A DNA stretch of 64,000 nt from Flavobacterium sp. (lineage in GTDB: Bacteria; Bacteroidota; Bacteroidia; Flavobacteriales; Flavobacteriaceae), in assembly GCA_018401995.1 (NCBI GenBank), contig JAGYJR010000005.1, positions 1 through 64,000 on the forward strand, read 5' to 3'. Each line of letters starts with the position of its first letter. The first letter of the stretch is position 1. The translations under genes were made by a program, and so were the position numbers. The notes under the pieces were generated by a model, which searched no databases, had not been told where the DNA came from, and saw only the letters and a program-made list of their open reading frames with translations. Of the stretch, positions 23,661-33,159 are shown one piece after another.

Positions 23661-26239
23661 TATCTATTAATTTGAGAAGTAATTGTAGTATCAGTTATTT
23701 TATCATCACTTGCTAAAAGAAAAGCCTTTGAAATAATTACTGACAAACCATTATCTCCTTCGAATGGCAAGAACAGATTTTCGCTGAAGTCTTTTTTACT
23801 TCTATCAGCAACTATACATAAATATTGGTCGTTTGGTTCCATTAAAATATTAGTACTTCCTATGTGAATTTTATAAGTTCTCAGTTTTCCTTTGACTACA
23901 ACAAACTTATCCTGTACAGATGTAACACTTGAAATTTTTAATCGTGGTATTAGTCTTTGTAAAATTTCTTTTCTGTTTTTTGCAATTTCTGATAAATCAC
24001 CAAAAGAGTACGATTGCCAATAATCTCTATAAATAGGTAATCCTCCTGAATCACTCCATGTTGGATCATTACCAACACTAGAAACTCCTACAAATAAATC
24101 AACATCACGCATTGCTTCTGAAAATGCAACTGGAGGAACATCTATTAAATCAAGTAATTCCCCAGAACTAGAATCTAAAAACCTTATTTGGTCAGTTGAA
24201 ACATAATTCCATATTCCTGTATCATTGAATTGATCTTCTGCATTTAAAGCATTTACCCAATATTCAACCCTGATATTATATTCAGGCATGTCTAATGTGG
24301 CTGTATCTTGATCCCCACCATCCCATGAACCAATTAATCTTGCTTTCCAATTTCTTCCTTTAGCCAAAGTAACATATTGATGTTGTTTAAGAATATGAGA
24401 AGCCATTCTGTTACTATAAGTCCGAGTATTAACTTCTGCATCTGTTAGCAAATAAATTTCCCTGAAAGCTTGTTTAAATGGTTGTTGAATTTCTCCTTCC
24501 ATTAAAAACTTACGCCACTCCTTAACTTCATTTGTAGTACTTGTGACAGGATGCCATAATACAACATTGTCATACTTTTCAATCTCTACATTTGAATAAT
24601 CCAGAGCAATCCATTGTTTATTGATATATATAGCTAAAACTTCATCATTTTCATTAGAAAACTTAAAGATTACTTTATTTATACAAAAAGAAAGTAATTC
24701 ATGTTTCAAATACTTTTCTTTAAAATAATCTAATTTCATCACTCTGTTGCTTCGCAACATTCTATCAAATCGTTCCTTTTGTGCAGATGTAGTTTGATCT
24801 ATTTGTTTTTGAATTGCTTTTAATTTTTTTAGCTTGACCGCAAATTTTTCTTTTACTAATTGTGGAACTGACTTTTGCTCATTTCCATCTGGCTTAAACC
24901 ATTTAATGACTGATTTACCAATACCAGTTAAAACTAAATTGGCATTATAATCATCAAAAGAGTAGATTAATTGATGGTCTTTCAATTTAAAATCATCAAC
25001 TGCTAAATCTTCAATTTCAATTGAAGATATACCTAATTTTTGAGCCGCTTCTTCAATATATTTCTCAATTAATGCCAATGTATTGTTTTGCTTAATTTTT
25101 AATCGTAATCTAGATAATTGAGCAATTCCATCTAAACCTTTAGAAGCATACAAACTATACAAACAAGCATTCCCTATTCCTGCAGCTGCAGGACCTTTTT
25201 CTGGAATTTTTTTAAAACAACGTTCCCCTAATTTACTTATGGTTTGAATTGTTCCATTATCGTAAAACCAAGATGACATCCACACAAAACCTTTTATAGC
25301 ATCAGCATTTAAACTACTCAAAAATTCTATAACATTATAAGTATATTCTCTTTTGTCATAAATTTGAGTTTGAGTAATTACAGACTCTTTCATTTCAATA
25401 ACATAAGTAAACCATTCTTGAGAAACTTTTTTAAATTTATCAGAACCTAATTCATCAATTATTTTTTTAGCTTCATTAAGATACTTCTGCGATGGCTTAC
25501 TTCCATTTGCTTTTTGTGCTAATGAAACTAAGGCAAACCAATGCTTTTTATCCTCTTCTTTTTGTTTATCTAATAAATCATTGGCATATTGTTGAAAACC
25601 GTCTATACCTAAAAAACAAGTTGGTTTAATACTACCTTCATCAGAATTACTTGCATGCATGTAAGTTTTAATTTTTTCCTCTAGCTTTATTTGATCTTTG
25701 TAATGGTAAGTGTTAGCGTCTTTTTTTATTTCTGTAATTTCATTTAAAATTTCTTTAATACTTTCAGGAATAGCATCTGATTTGAAACTCCCTTCAATTT
25801 GTCTAAATAAGCCAGATATTGGCCACCAATACATTCCTAAATAGTTTTTATCAGGATTATAACTTTTGAAAATTCTATAAATAGCTAAAATAGTCTCTTC
25901 AGAAAATTTCATTTTGCTCCTAAACATATTTTGAAGCATTTGTGAAGACATTTGATATTCATTAACACCATCTTTCTCACCTCTTCTATAAGGCATATAT
26001 GAGTTTTTGATTGCGTTTGAAAGAAAAATTGCAAACTCTCCTTTTTTCTCGTTATCCCATTTTTTTATAACATCATTATAAGTTGGAATAGCAGAAAAAG
26101 TTACTGTATAAAAGTATTGGCTATTTTTTAGTTGCTCTTGTATTGTTTGTGAAAGTATAGTTTTAAATTCGAAAATTTCTTCACTTTTCGATTCATTACT
26201 AATACCAATTGCTGATTTAATTTTATTGAATAATCCCAT
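23660..26239 (-). CDS. Large DUF4132 domain protein
   Basis: An 859-residue protein. The N-terminal 400 residues are helical, repeat-like sequence; the C-terminal part (about 590-780) is the DUF4132 domain: QPFKQAFREIYLLTDAEVNTRTYSNRMASHILKQHQYVTLAKGRNWK, then LDMPEYNIRVEYWVNAL and VPPVAFSEAMRDVDLFVGVSS. No signal peptide or membrane segment is visible. DUF4132 (MolR-like) proteins occur with MoxR ATPase/vWA genes in E. coli; here it lies between a Ubl and an E1 gene. It could be the target, scaffold or a noncanonical conjugating component. Its function is not established. Confidence 0.85.
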   Translation of the reverse strand: MGLFNKIKSAIGISNESKSEEIFEFKTILSQTIQEQLKNSQYFYTVTFSAIPTYNDVIKKWDNEKKGEFAIFLSNAIKNSYMPYRRGEKDGVNEYQMSSQMLQNMFRSKMKFSEETILAIYRIFKSYNPDKNYLGMYWWPISGLFRQIEGSFKSDAIPESIKEILNEITEIKKDANTYHYKDQIKLEEKIKTYMHASNSDEGSIKPTCFLGIDGFQQYANDLLDKQKEEDKKHWFALVSLAQKANGSKPSQKYLNEAKKIIDELGSDKFKKVSQEWFTYVIEMKESVITQTQIYDKREYTYNVIEFLSSLNADAIKGFVWMSSWFYDNGTIQTISKLGERCFKKIPEKGPAAAGIGNACLYSLYASKGLDGIAQLSRLRLKIKQNNTLALIEKYIEEAAQKLGISSIEIEDLAVDDFKLKDHQLIYSFDDYNANLVLTGIGKSVIKWFKPDGNEQKSVPQLVKEKFAVKLKKLKAIQKQIDQTTSAQKERFDRMLRSNRVMKLDYFKEKYLKHELLSFCINKVIFKFSNENDEVLAIYINKQWIALDYSNVEIEKYDNVVLWHPVTSTTNEVKEWRKFLMEGEIQQPFKQAFREIYLLTDAEVNTRTYSNRMASHILKQHQYVTLAKGRNWKARLIGSWDGGDQDTATLDMPEYNIRVEYWVNALNAEDQFNDTGIWNYVSTDQIRFLDSSSGELLDLIDVPPVAFSEAMRDVDLFVGVSSVGNDPTWSDSGGLPIYRDYWQSYSFGDLSEIAKNRKEILQRLIPRLKISSVTSVQDKFVVVKGKLRTYKIHIGSTNILMEPNDQYLCIVADRSKKDFSENLFLPFEGDNGLSVIISKAFLLASDDKITDTTITSQINR

Positions 26240-26249
26240 GTATATTATA

Positions 26250-26639
26250 TTATCCTCCTACTAAAGGTGTTAATTTTACAAAAGAAATTTTGGATGTGCT
26301 TTTAAGTACAACTTGTTGCTCTAATTCTTCTAATTGTTCATTATCAACCAAAACGAAAAATCCATTTTTTTGGAAAGCATCTAAAGCTATATAGACTTGT
26401 TTTTCAACATCTATTAATTGTTTAGGTTTTAACTTGTAACCATTTAAAGTACGTTCAGCTTCTTTTGGCTCTATCAAACCGTTAAAATATTGAGGCAAAC
26501 GTTTGTTATAGTTTTGAATTTCTATAGAAACTCGTTTAGTTATCAAATCTCTAACAGTCAAAGAATCGGATTCTAACGATATTTCAAATTGATTAGTTAT
26601 AGTTCCGTTTAAAAGCTCATCGCTAATTAAAATATTCAT
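26250..26639 (-). CDS. Ubiquitin-like (MoaD/ThiS-fold) protein with C-terminal Gly-Gly
   Basis: A 129-residue protein. The first strands (MNILISDELLNGT, NQFEISLESDSLT), a helix (VRDLITKRVSIEIQNYNKRL) and the end FFVLVDNEQLEELEQQVVL...ISFVKLTPLVGG follow the beta-grasp order, with a central helical insert. The sequence ends exactly at Gly-Gly, as in MoaD, ThiS and activated ubiquitin, so no processing protease would be needed. It starts 11 bp after hsdR and is followed 10 bp later by the DUF4132 gene, with the E1-like gene next. Moco or thiamine roles are unlikely: no other such genes are near. Confidence 0.82.
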   Translation of the reverse strand: MNILISDELLNGTITNQFEISLESDSLTVRDLITKRVSIEIQNYNKRLPQYFNGLIEPKEAERTLNGYKLKPKQLIDVEKQVYIALDAFQKNGFFVLVDNEQLEELEQQVVLKSTSKISFVKLTPLVGG

Positions 26640-26650
26640 ATTGTTGTTTT

Positions 26651-29600
26651 TTAATTATACTTCTTAAAATTCTCTGCCTGTTCAAAAATTTCTTTATACA
26701 CTTCGTCCCTATCAACTGGGGGGTAATCATTTTCTGCTAAGAGAATTATGAGGTCTACCTTAAGTTCTGCTTTAATATCATCGCGCTTACTCCAATCCGT
26801 GTATTTTGCTTTGTCATCAACTATCTTTTTTACTTTTTGAGCAAGTGCAATTAACTTGTCATTTGGATAACTGAAATCATATTTAACCGCTAAAGCTTTT
26901 AAAATATCGTAAAAGGCTTTTTCTTCAAAGTCAATACCAAAATCTTTGAAGGAATCTTTTTCTTTTTTAAGCGCATAATACAAATCGATAATTTCATCAG
27001 TAAAGTCTTCTAATACTTCGCTTCGTAAAACATCGCTTTCTTTGCGTTCATTATATTTATCTACAATGGATTGTAAACGTTTTGAAAAATCAATTCCTGT
27101 GATTTTATTAATCTTTTTAACGTCATCAATGGCTTTCGCTAAAAGCTTTTGCAATAGTTTAATTTTGGTATTAGGTAATTTGATTTTATCAATTTTAGCC
27201 ATGTAATCATCCGAAAAAATATCAATTTCGGTTTGACTATCATCTCCTAATTTAAAAATTTCTTCTACACCATCACTCTCAATTGCATCTTGAAGCATTT
27301 GCTTCACACGATTATTCATTTGAGCGGTATCTGGTGCAACTCCTTTTGTTAATTTGAATACTATGGAGCGAACCGCCAAATAAAAATGGATTTCATCTCT
27401 TTGCGTTTCAGTAAATGCACCACTTCCAGAACAAATATCATATGCCGATTTTAATCGTTTTACAATGTACATAAATCGTTTTTCCAACTCTTGTGTCAGT
27501 TGTACAAATTCAGCAGCTTTATTTAGTGTTTTTAGTTGTTCTAAAGGAACTCCAGAAAAATAGCCTGAGGTATCAAACTTGTGAAATAATTTACCCAGTA
27601 AATCTAACTGGTCTTTAACCACAACAATCGATTGCTCAATATCTTCAATATTTTGACCATCTGCATTGTTGTATTGTGCCATAGCCATATTCATCTGCTT
27701 TTTAATGCCTATGTAATCTACAATTAACCCTTTTTCTTTATTCTCAAATTTTCGATTAACACGAGAAATGGTTTGAATCAAGTTATGTCTTTGAATTGGT
27801 TTATCAATATACATTGTATCTAAAAATGGCACATCAAATCCTGTTAGCCACATATCTACTACGATAGCAATTTTAAAATTAGATTTTTCATTTTTAAATT
27901 GACGGTCTAATTCTTTGCGGTCATCTTTAGTTCCTAGCGAATTATACAAGTCTTCCTCATCATCTTTTCCTCTGGTCATCACCATTTTGATGCGTTCCAT
28001 TGGTTTTATTTCTTTTTTGTCTTTATCGGATAACTCAACACCATCTGCAGCAATTTTCACTTCTCCCCATTCTGGTCGTAAGGCTAGAATGTTTTTATAC
28101 AATTCGTATGCAATTGGTCGGCTACTACAAATAAACATGGCTTTGCCACGAACTGTTGCACCTTCAGCAATTCTATTTTCGTAATGGGTAACAAAGTCTT
28201 CGGCTACGGTTTTCAAACGAGTTGGGTCGCCTATGATGGCATTCATTTGTGCCATCGCTTTTTTACTTTCTTCTATTTGATTTTCATTACTACCTTCTTC
28301 TGCACATCGATTGTAGTAGGCTTCAATTTCTTCCAATTTGTGATTGTTCAATAAGACTTTTGCAGCTCTTCCTTCATACACAATACGAACCGTAATTTCA
28401 TCTTTAACCGATTCGTTCATCGTGTAAGCATCCACAATATCTCCAAACACATCAATGGTAGCATCAATAGGTGTTCCAGTAAAACCAACATAAGTAGCAT
28501 TTGGTAACGAATCGTGTAAATATTTAGCAAAACCAAATGTTTTTTTAACACCCTGTTCTGAAACGACTACTTTTTGATCTAAATTGGTTTGACTTCTGTG
28601 TGCTTCGTCCGAAATACAAATGACATTGGTTCGGTCTGTTAGTAATCTTGTGTCTTCAGTAAACTTATGAATGGTCGTTAAGAAAACACCACCGCTATTT
28701 CTTCCTTGTAGCAATTCTCTTAAATGCGTTCTGCTTTCTACACTAATAATCGATTCGTCACCAATAAAACCTTTTGCATTGGTAAATTGACCTGATAATT
28801 GATCATCTAAATCGGTACGGTCTGTAATAATTACAATTGTCGGACTTGAAAAATGAGTACTTCTCATTAATAAGCGACTCAAATACAACATGGTGTAACT
28901 TTTTCCACAGCCTGTTGTACCAAAGTAGGTTCCTCCTTTACCATCACCCAAAGGTTTTTGATGGTTTTTTATATTTTCAAAAAGTTTAACAGCCGCATAA
29001 TATTGCGGATAACGACAAACTATTTTTTCATTCTTTTTAGAACTATCAGGTAAATAAATAAAGTTTTGAATAATATCTCGTAATCGCTTACGGTTAAACA
29101 TCCCTTGAATGAGTGTAAACATAGCATCTATACCATCCACTTCATTAGGCATGCCTTCAATTTTTCTCCAGGCGTAAAAGAATTCATAAGGCGCAAAAAA
29201 GGAACCTGATTTGGTATTCACACCATCACTAATCACACAAAAAGCGTTGTATTTGAATAACTCAGGAATATCTCTTTTGTAACGTGTGGTTAATTGCACA
29301 TACGCATCATGGATGGTTGTGTTTTCTTGTATTGCAGTTTTAAATTCAAACACCACTAATGGCAATCCGTTGATGTATAAAATCAAATCAGGAATACGCA
29401 TTTCGTATCCTTTTATGGCTAATTGATTCACAATTTTATACGTGTTGTTATCTTTTTCAGAATAGTCAATCAATTGAATGAATATATCTTTTTGATTGCG
29501 GTCTTCACGTTTTAACAAGAAACCATCACTTACCATTTTCATGAAAACTTTATTACTTTCATACAAATCAGAAGAGGGTAGACGTTCCAAATCACGAATT

Positions 29601-29836
29601 ATTGAATCTACTTCAATATCCGTAATATAATCCTTAGCGTAGTTGGATTTCAAATAGTGTCGCAAATCCGCATCTATCAACACTTTTTCAGTGGCAATAT
29701 GACCAAAAGTAGTTGGTGGTTCTTCCACACCTTGAAACTCATTTTTACGCACTTCACCACCTACAAGATGTGTCATTTGCTCTTCTTGTAATAATTGGAT
29801 AAAGGCTTGTTCTAATTGTGCTTCTGTGAATTTCAT
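26651..29836 (-). CDS. hsdR: Type I restriction endonuclease, subunit R
   Basis: A 1061-residue HsdR. The N-terminal nuclease domain has LPLVVFEFKTAIQ (the E-x-K of PD-ExK). The motor has GGTYFGTTGCGKSYTMLYLSRLL (Walker A), ICISDEAHRSQ (DEAH box II), TYVGFTGTPI (motif III) and TISRVNRKFENKEKGLIVDYIG (motif VI). It translocates DNA and cleaves unmodified DNA as an R2M2S complex. It is separated from hsdM by the broken patch, an ATPase and the AbiE pair, all on the same strand. Confidence 0.97.
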   Translation of the reverse strand: MKFTEAQLEQAFIQLLQEEQMTHLVGGEVRKNEFQGVEEPPTTFGHIATEKVLIDADLRHYLKSNYAKDYITDIEVDSIIRDLERLPSSDLYESNKVFMKMVSDGFLLKREDRNQKDIFIQLIDYSEKDNNTYKIVNQLAIKGYEMRIPDLILYINGLPLVVFEFKTAIQENTTIHDAYVQLTTRYKRDIPELFKYNAFCVISDGVNTKSGSFFAPYEFFYAWRKIEGMPNEVDGIDAMFTLIQGMFNRKRLRDIIQNFIYLPDSSKKNEKIVCRYPQYYAAVKLFENIKNHQKPLGDGKGGTYFGTTGCGKSYTMLYLSRLLMRSTHFSSPTIVIITDRTDLDDQLSGQFTNAKGFIGDESIISVESRTHLRELLQGRNSGGVFLTTIHKFTEDTRLLTDRTNVICISDEAHRSQTNLDQKVVVSEQGVKKTFGFAKYLHDSLPNATYVGFTGTPIDATIDVFGDIVDAYTMNESVKDEITVRIVYEGRAAKVLLNNHKLEEIEAYYNRCAEEGSNENQIEESKKAMAQMNAIIGDPTRLKTVAEDFVTHYENRIAEGATVRGKAMFICSSRPIAYELYKNILALRPEWGEVKIAADGVELSDKDKKEIKPMERIKMVMTRGKDDEEDLYNSLGTKDDRKELDRQFKNEKSNFKIAIVVDMWLTGFDVPFLDTMYIDKPIQRHNLIQTISRVNRKFENKEKGLIVDYIGIKKQMNMAMAQYNNADGQNIEDIEQSIVVVKDQLDLLGKLFHKFDTSGYFSGVPLEQLKTLNKAAEFVQLTQELEKRFMYIVKRLKSAYDICSGSGAFTETQRDEIHFYLAVRSIVFKLTKGVAPDTAQMNNRVKQMLQDAIESDGVEEIFKLGDDSQTEIDIFSDDYMAKIDKIKLPNTKIKLLQKLLAKAIDDVKKINKITGIDFSKRLQSIVDKYNERKESDVLRSEVLEDFTDEIIDLYYALKKEKDSFKDFGIDFEEKAFYDILKALAVKYDFSYPNDKLIALAQKVKKIVDDKAKYTDWSKRDDIKAELKVDLIILLAENDYPPVDRDEVYKEIFEQAENFKKYN

Positions 29837-29890
29837 GCTAATATTTTCTTAGACTTAGTCGTTAACTTGGTCGCTTGCTTAAACGTTAAC

Positions 29891-30886
29891 TTAGTCGTTT
29901 TTAAAATTTTCCATTATTTCTTTCATCCTTTCTAATAGGGTTGAAAAAGATTTTGAATCCCCAATAATCATATTCTCTTGCATTACTTTATAATCTTGTT
30001 CCCATTCTTTGCTTACTGCATCTGGAGGAATAATTTGTAAGCTTTTTCTATTATGATTGTAGTACGTTATTCCTCGCAATGGTGTAATTGTTTTTCTATG
30101 CTCTACAATGTATTCAAAAAGTTCTCCATCATTGTAAGCATTTGTTGCATATTCAGTATCCATTAGTCTGTCTAAATCATATAAATGTCGTGATAACCGT
30201 TCACTTCTTATGGCTTCAATTGGCTTTGAAAACTCTTCATGTAATAGCAATACTTTTTCTATAAAAGTTCTAGTAGGCACTACAACTTTTACTCTTGTTG
30301 GTTTTTGAGCAAATGGTAAATGAACGTATTCGTAATCAATAAACGAAATCACTTCTCTTTCTTCTGCAGGTTCTGTTAAAGAACGAGCACCCATTTCTAT
30401 TAAAACACGAGGTTGGATATACGGATTGTCGTTTGGAATTACAGCATTGTAATACACTACTAAGGTATTTGGATCACTAGTATCATCCACTTTATCGTTG
30501 TATTTAATAGTGTACATATCTGGAGCAATACCAAGATTTGAAAGTTGATTTATCAACTCTACTCTAAAATCATTTATGATAAACGAACCTGATGCTTCTC
30601 TTAATCTTTTAACTGCCATTTTTGAAGGTAATTCTTCAAAACCTAAAAACTTCCTATCAATTATTAAATCGACATCTTCCGAAAATCGATTGATTACATT
30701 GTAGGCTTTACTTAATGAGGTACCACCTTTAAAAATAATATTTGTAGCATATTTGGATTGAAAAATAGCTTGTAATAAGATACAAACCCACCCATCCTTT
30801 TCTACAGCATAAGCAGGCAATCCTGTTTTAACAGCAGTTTGAGTGATTATATTTTGCTTTTGCTCTGTAGTAAGGTTTACCCACAT
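29891..30886 (-). CDS. AbiEii-type nucleotidyltransferase toxin
   Basis: A 331-residue DUF1814/AbiEii protein. The active site NIIFKGGTSLSKAYNVINRFSEDVDLIIDRKF has GGTSL followed by SEDVDL, the paired metal-binding Asp residues of minimal nucleotidyltransferases. AbiEii toxins cause growth arrest and, in some members, modify tRNA. The partner antitoxin gene ends 3 bp upstream. It lies within the restriction locus, so abortive infection is the probable role. Confidence 0.92.
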   Translation of the reverse strand: MWVNLTTEQKQNIITQTAVKTGLPAYAVEKDGWVCILLQAIFQSKYATNIIFKGGTSLSKAYNVINRFSEDVDLIIDRKFLGFEELPSKMAVKRLREASGSFIINDFRVELINQLSNLGIAPDMYTIKYNDKVDDTSDPNTLVVYYNAVIPNDNPYIQPRVLIEMGARSLTEPAEEREVISFIDYEYVHLPFAQKPTRVKVVVPTRTFIEKVLLLHEEFSKPIEAIRSERLSRHLYDLDRLMDTEYATNAYNDGELFEYIVEHRKTITPLRGITYYNHNRKSLQIIPPDAVSKEWEQDYKVMQENMIIGDSKSFSTLLERMKEIMENFKND

Positions 30887-30889
30887 AGT

Positions 30890-31486
30890 TTAGTTTCTTA
30901 ATTCCTGAATTCTTTTCTGTACCCAAACTGGCGCAAACTTGAGTTGCGATTTTAATGTTTCATTATCTAATTTCAAGACAAAGTGTTTTAATTTTTGCAA
31001 GTGTAATTCCGTTACTTTGTCTTGTCCTATCTCTTTTAATGCCTGAGTGATAAGAATTAGTAAATGGTCTTTAATAGCTAAATTACGTGGAACAGTTTTC
31101 TTAAACTGTATTGTTCGATTTCCAATGGTTATAACTCTTTGTGCGCCATCTGTCAAATACACTACTTTTAAAGGAATTTGCGTTGTGATTCCTAATTGAT
31201 ACAAAGCCAATGAACCTGTTGGCGCTATGCGTGCTTTGTCTCGTTTGGCAATTTCTAAAGCAATTTCTTCTGTAGTTGGGTATAGTGTGCCTAATAATTC
31301 ATCTTTTTTGGGTACTAAATAAATACCCTGTGCCAAACGCTCTAATAAGCCTTCTTTTTCTAAACGTGACAATACCTTTCGGATGTTCTCTGAAGAACCA
31401 AATTTTACAAAATCATCTGCGAAAAAAATTTTACCCTTAGCAGATTTTTTAATCTTTAATTCTATCTGATTATGTGAGGATTGCAC
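30890..31486 (-). CDS. AbiEi-like winged-helix antitoxin (DUF6088)
   Basis: A 198-residue protein with an N-terminal winged helix (KGKIFFADDFVKFGSSENIRKVLSRLEKEGLLERLAQGIYLVPKKDELLG). A DUF6088/AbiEi-type C-terminal part follows (APTGSLALYQLGITTQIPLKVVYLTDGAQRVITIGNRTIQFKKTVPRNL). It is coded directly before the AbiEii toxin gene, spacing 3 bp. It should represses its own promoter and neutralise the toxin. Confidence 0.9.
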   Translation of the reverse strand: MQSSHNQIELKIKKSAKGKIFFADDFVKFGSSENIRKVLSRLEKEGLLERLAQGIYLVPKKDELLGTLYPTTEEIALEIAKRDKARIAPTGSLALYQLGITTQIPLKVVYLTDGAQRVITIGNRTIQFKKTVPRNLAIKDHLLILITQALKEIGQDKVTELHLQKLKHFVLKLDNETLKSQLKFAPVWVQKRIQELRN

Positions 31487-31563
31487 GCTTTTTATTTTTT
31501 AATTGTGTCACAAATTTAGTAAATATTTGTGACAAAAATGTTTTTTATTGTTTGAACTATACT

Positions 31564-33159
31564 TTAGGTTTTTGTATTAAAAAGTTTTTCATCAATAAAA
31601 TCAAAAATATTTTCAAAATTTTTAATTGTCGAATCTTGTAACTTTTCCTTTGTTATTAAACCTTTATCAACCATTGAGAAAAAATCGCGTGCAAAAATTA
31701 TTTTCTTTTTTCCAATTATTTCAGATGGTTTTTTCTTACTGTTTAAACTTATTTTTGAATTTAACAAGTTTAAATCTGAAAGAGAAAACATATCTTCAAC
31801 TTCTTTAAAATCTATAATTTTAACTTTTTCATTTATTTCATTTTCATCATTAAAAAAAACATGATTTAAAAGTTCTGCCTTTGTAGCTAATGGGTTTTCA
31901 CCATTTTCCATTATTAAAACCCATTCTAAACCATATCCTATACAAAAAGAAATTAAAGGGTAAAGTTTTGATGATTTAACACCTATACCTGGTACAAATT
32001 TGTATTCATTCTTTCTATTTAAAATTTTAGCCATTGCATTATAATACCAAAAATCCGATAGTCCTTCAAGTATTATATTTTTCCTAGAGAGTATTGAAAA
32101 CTCCTTTAATGGCTCTAATCCCATTGCTTCAGAAATAGGTTGCAAAGCATCTCTCTTAAAACTTGAATCTATTTTAGAGGAGGTTAAACCTTCAACAATT
32201 GTACCTTCCTTTTCAGTATTTAAAACTAATCCAATATTGTGTAGCTTATCCAACTCAATTAATGAAGGAGAATGTGTTGAATATATAATTTGATGACCAG
32301 ACTTAGATAAATTTTTAAAAACTTGCATCATATCATTACACGCTTTAACATGTAGATTTTGTCCTGGTTCATCAAAAAGAAAAACAATGTTACTATATTT
32401 TTCTGAAGCCTTTAATTCTAACCATAGAGACAAAAACCATATCAAACCCTTACTTCTTCTCCTAGGTTGCAAATAAACTCCGTCTTTTGACTTTATATAA
32501 AATAAAACTTTTTCTTTACCTGTTTCATCATAAGTTAATTCAAAATTTATTTCTGCTTGATTTTCTCCTGCAATTTTTTGTTTCCAATCCTTCTGAAAAG
32601 TTGCAGTAATTGAATTATTATATTTTTCAATATTCCCCTTTTTTAAAACTGGAGATTTTTTTGATAATGAAACAAAATCTACACCTATAATTTCTTCAAA
32701 GTTTTGTACAGCTTTTATTCCCTTTTGTCCTGCATCGCCTTTTATTAATTCATCGATGTAAATTTCATCTGGAAGTAAATCTGCAATATTGTCAAAAAAA
32801 ACAATATTGGGACAGGATTTCCATATACTTAAGATAATTTCTGATTTTTGCTTTGTTAAATCAACAATAGGACTTAATGTTTTAACAATTGTTGATAGAG
32901 TATCTTCGTTGTTTTGAGGTAATCCAATTATAGCTGATTTAATTATGTCAAAAGCCTGATTGTTAATCTCTATATTAAATTCATTAGAATTATCATCTTC
33001 AAAATCAATAGTTTTAGTTAAAGTGAATTCTTTCAAATTTGTTAATTTCTTTTTATCAAAAAAACTAATTATAGGTACATTTTTTCTTTTTTCTTCATCA
33101 ACCAAACTAATACACTCAAATTTTTCTAATGAAAATACATCTTTATAATTCGATGTTAT
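31564..33159 (-). CDS. OLD-like AAA ATPase, 5' end lost in broken patch
   Basis: From the frame-open point at 33159 (TTG at 33105 in the track) the protein has the C-terminal half of an ABC-type ATPase: a QPRRRSKGLIWFLSLWLEL signature-like segment, Walker B IVFLFDEPGQNLHVKA and the H-loop IIYSTHSPSLI. A TOPRIM-like domain begins at IILEGLSDFWYYNAMAK. The Walker A end is missing and must lie upstream, where the frame is destroyed. In the TOPRIM region the usual DxD appears as LIMENGEN, which may be divergent. OLD-family proteins act in phage defence. The 5' break is probably an assembly artefact. Confidence 0.75.
   Translation of the reverse strand: MTSNYKDVFSLEKFECISLVDEEKRKNVPIISFFDKKKLTNLKEFTLTKTIDFEDDNSNEFNIEINNQAFDIIKSAIIGLPQNNEDTLSTIVKTLSPIVDLTKQKSEIILSIWKSCPNIVFFDNIADLLPDEIYIDELIKGDAGQKGIKAVQNFEEIIGVDFVSLSKKSPVLKKGNIEKYNNSITATFQKDWKQKIAGENQAEINFELTYDETGKEKVLFYIKSKDGVYLQPRRRSKGLIWFLSLWLELKASEKYSNIVFLFDEPGQNLHVKACNDMMQVFKNLSKSGHQIIYSTHSPSLIELDKLHNIGLVLNTEKEGTIVEGLTSSKIDSSFKRDALQPISEAMGLEPLKEFSILSRKNIILEGLSDFWYYNAMAKILNRKNEYKFVPGIGVKSSKLYPLISFCIGYGLEWVLIMENGENPLATKAELLNHVFFNDENEINEKVKIIDFKEVEDMFSLSDLNLLNSKISLNSKKKPSEIIGKKKIIFARDFFSMVDKGLITKEKLQDSTIKNFENIFDFIDEKLFNTKT

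Noticed and set aside
26250-26639. Reading the Ubl as MoaD or ThiS of cofactor synthesis
   Set aside because: No other moa, moe or thi genes are in the window, the protein is much longer than MoaD/ThiS, and it is embedded between hsdR and DUF4132 in a mobile defence island.
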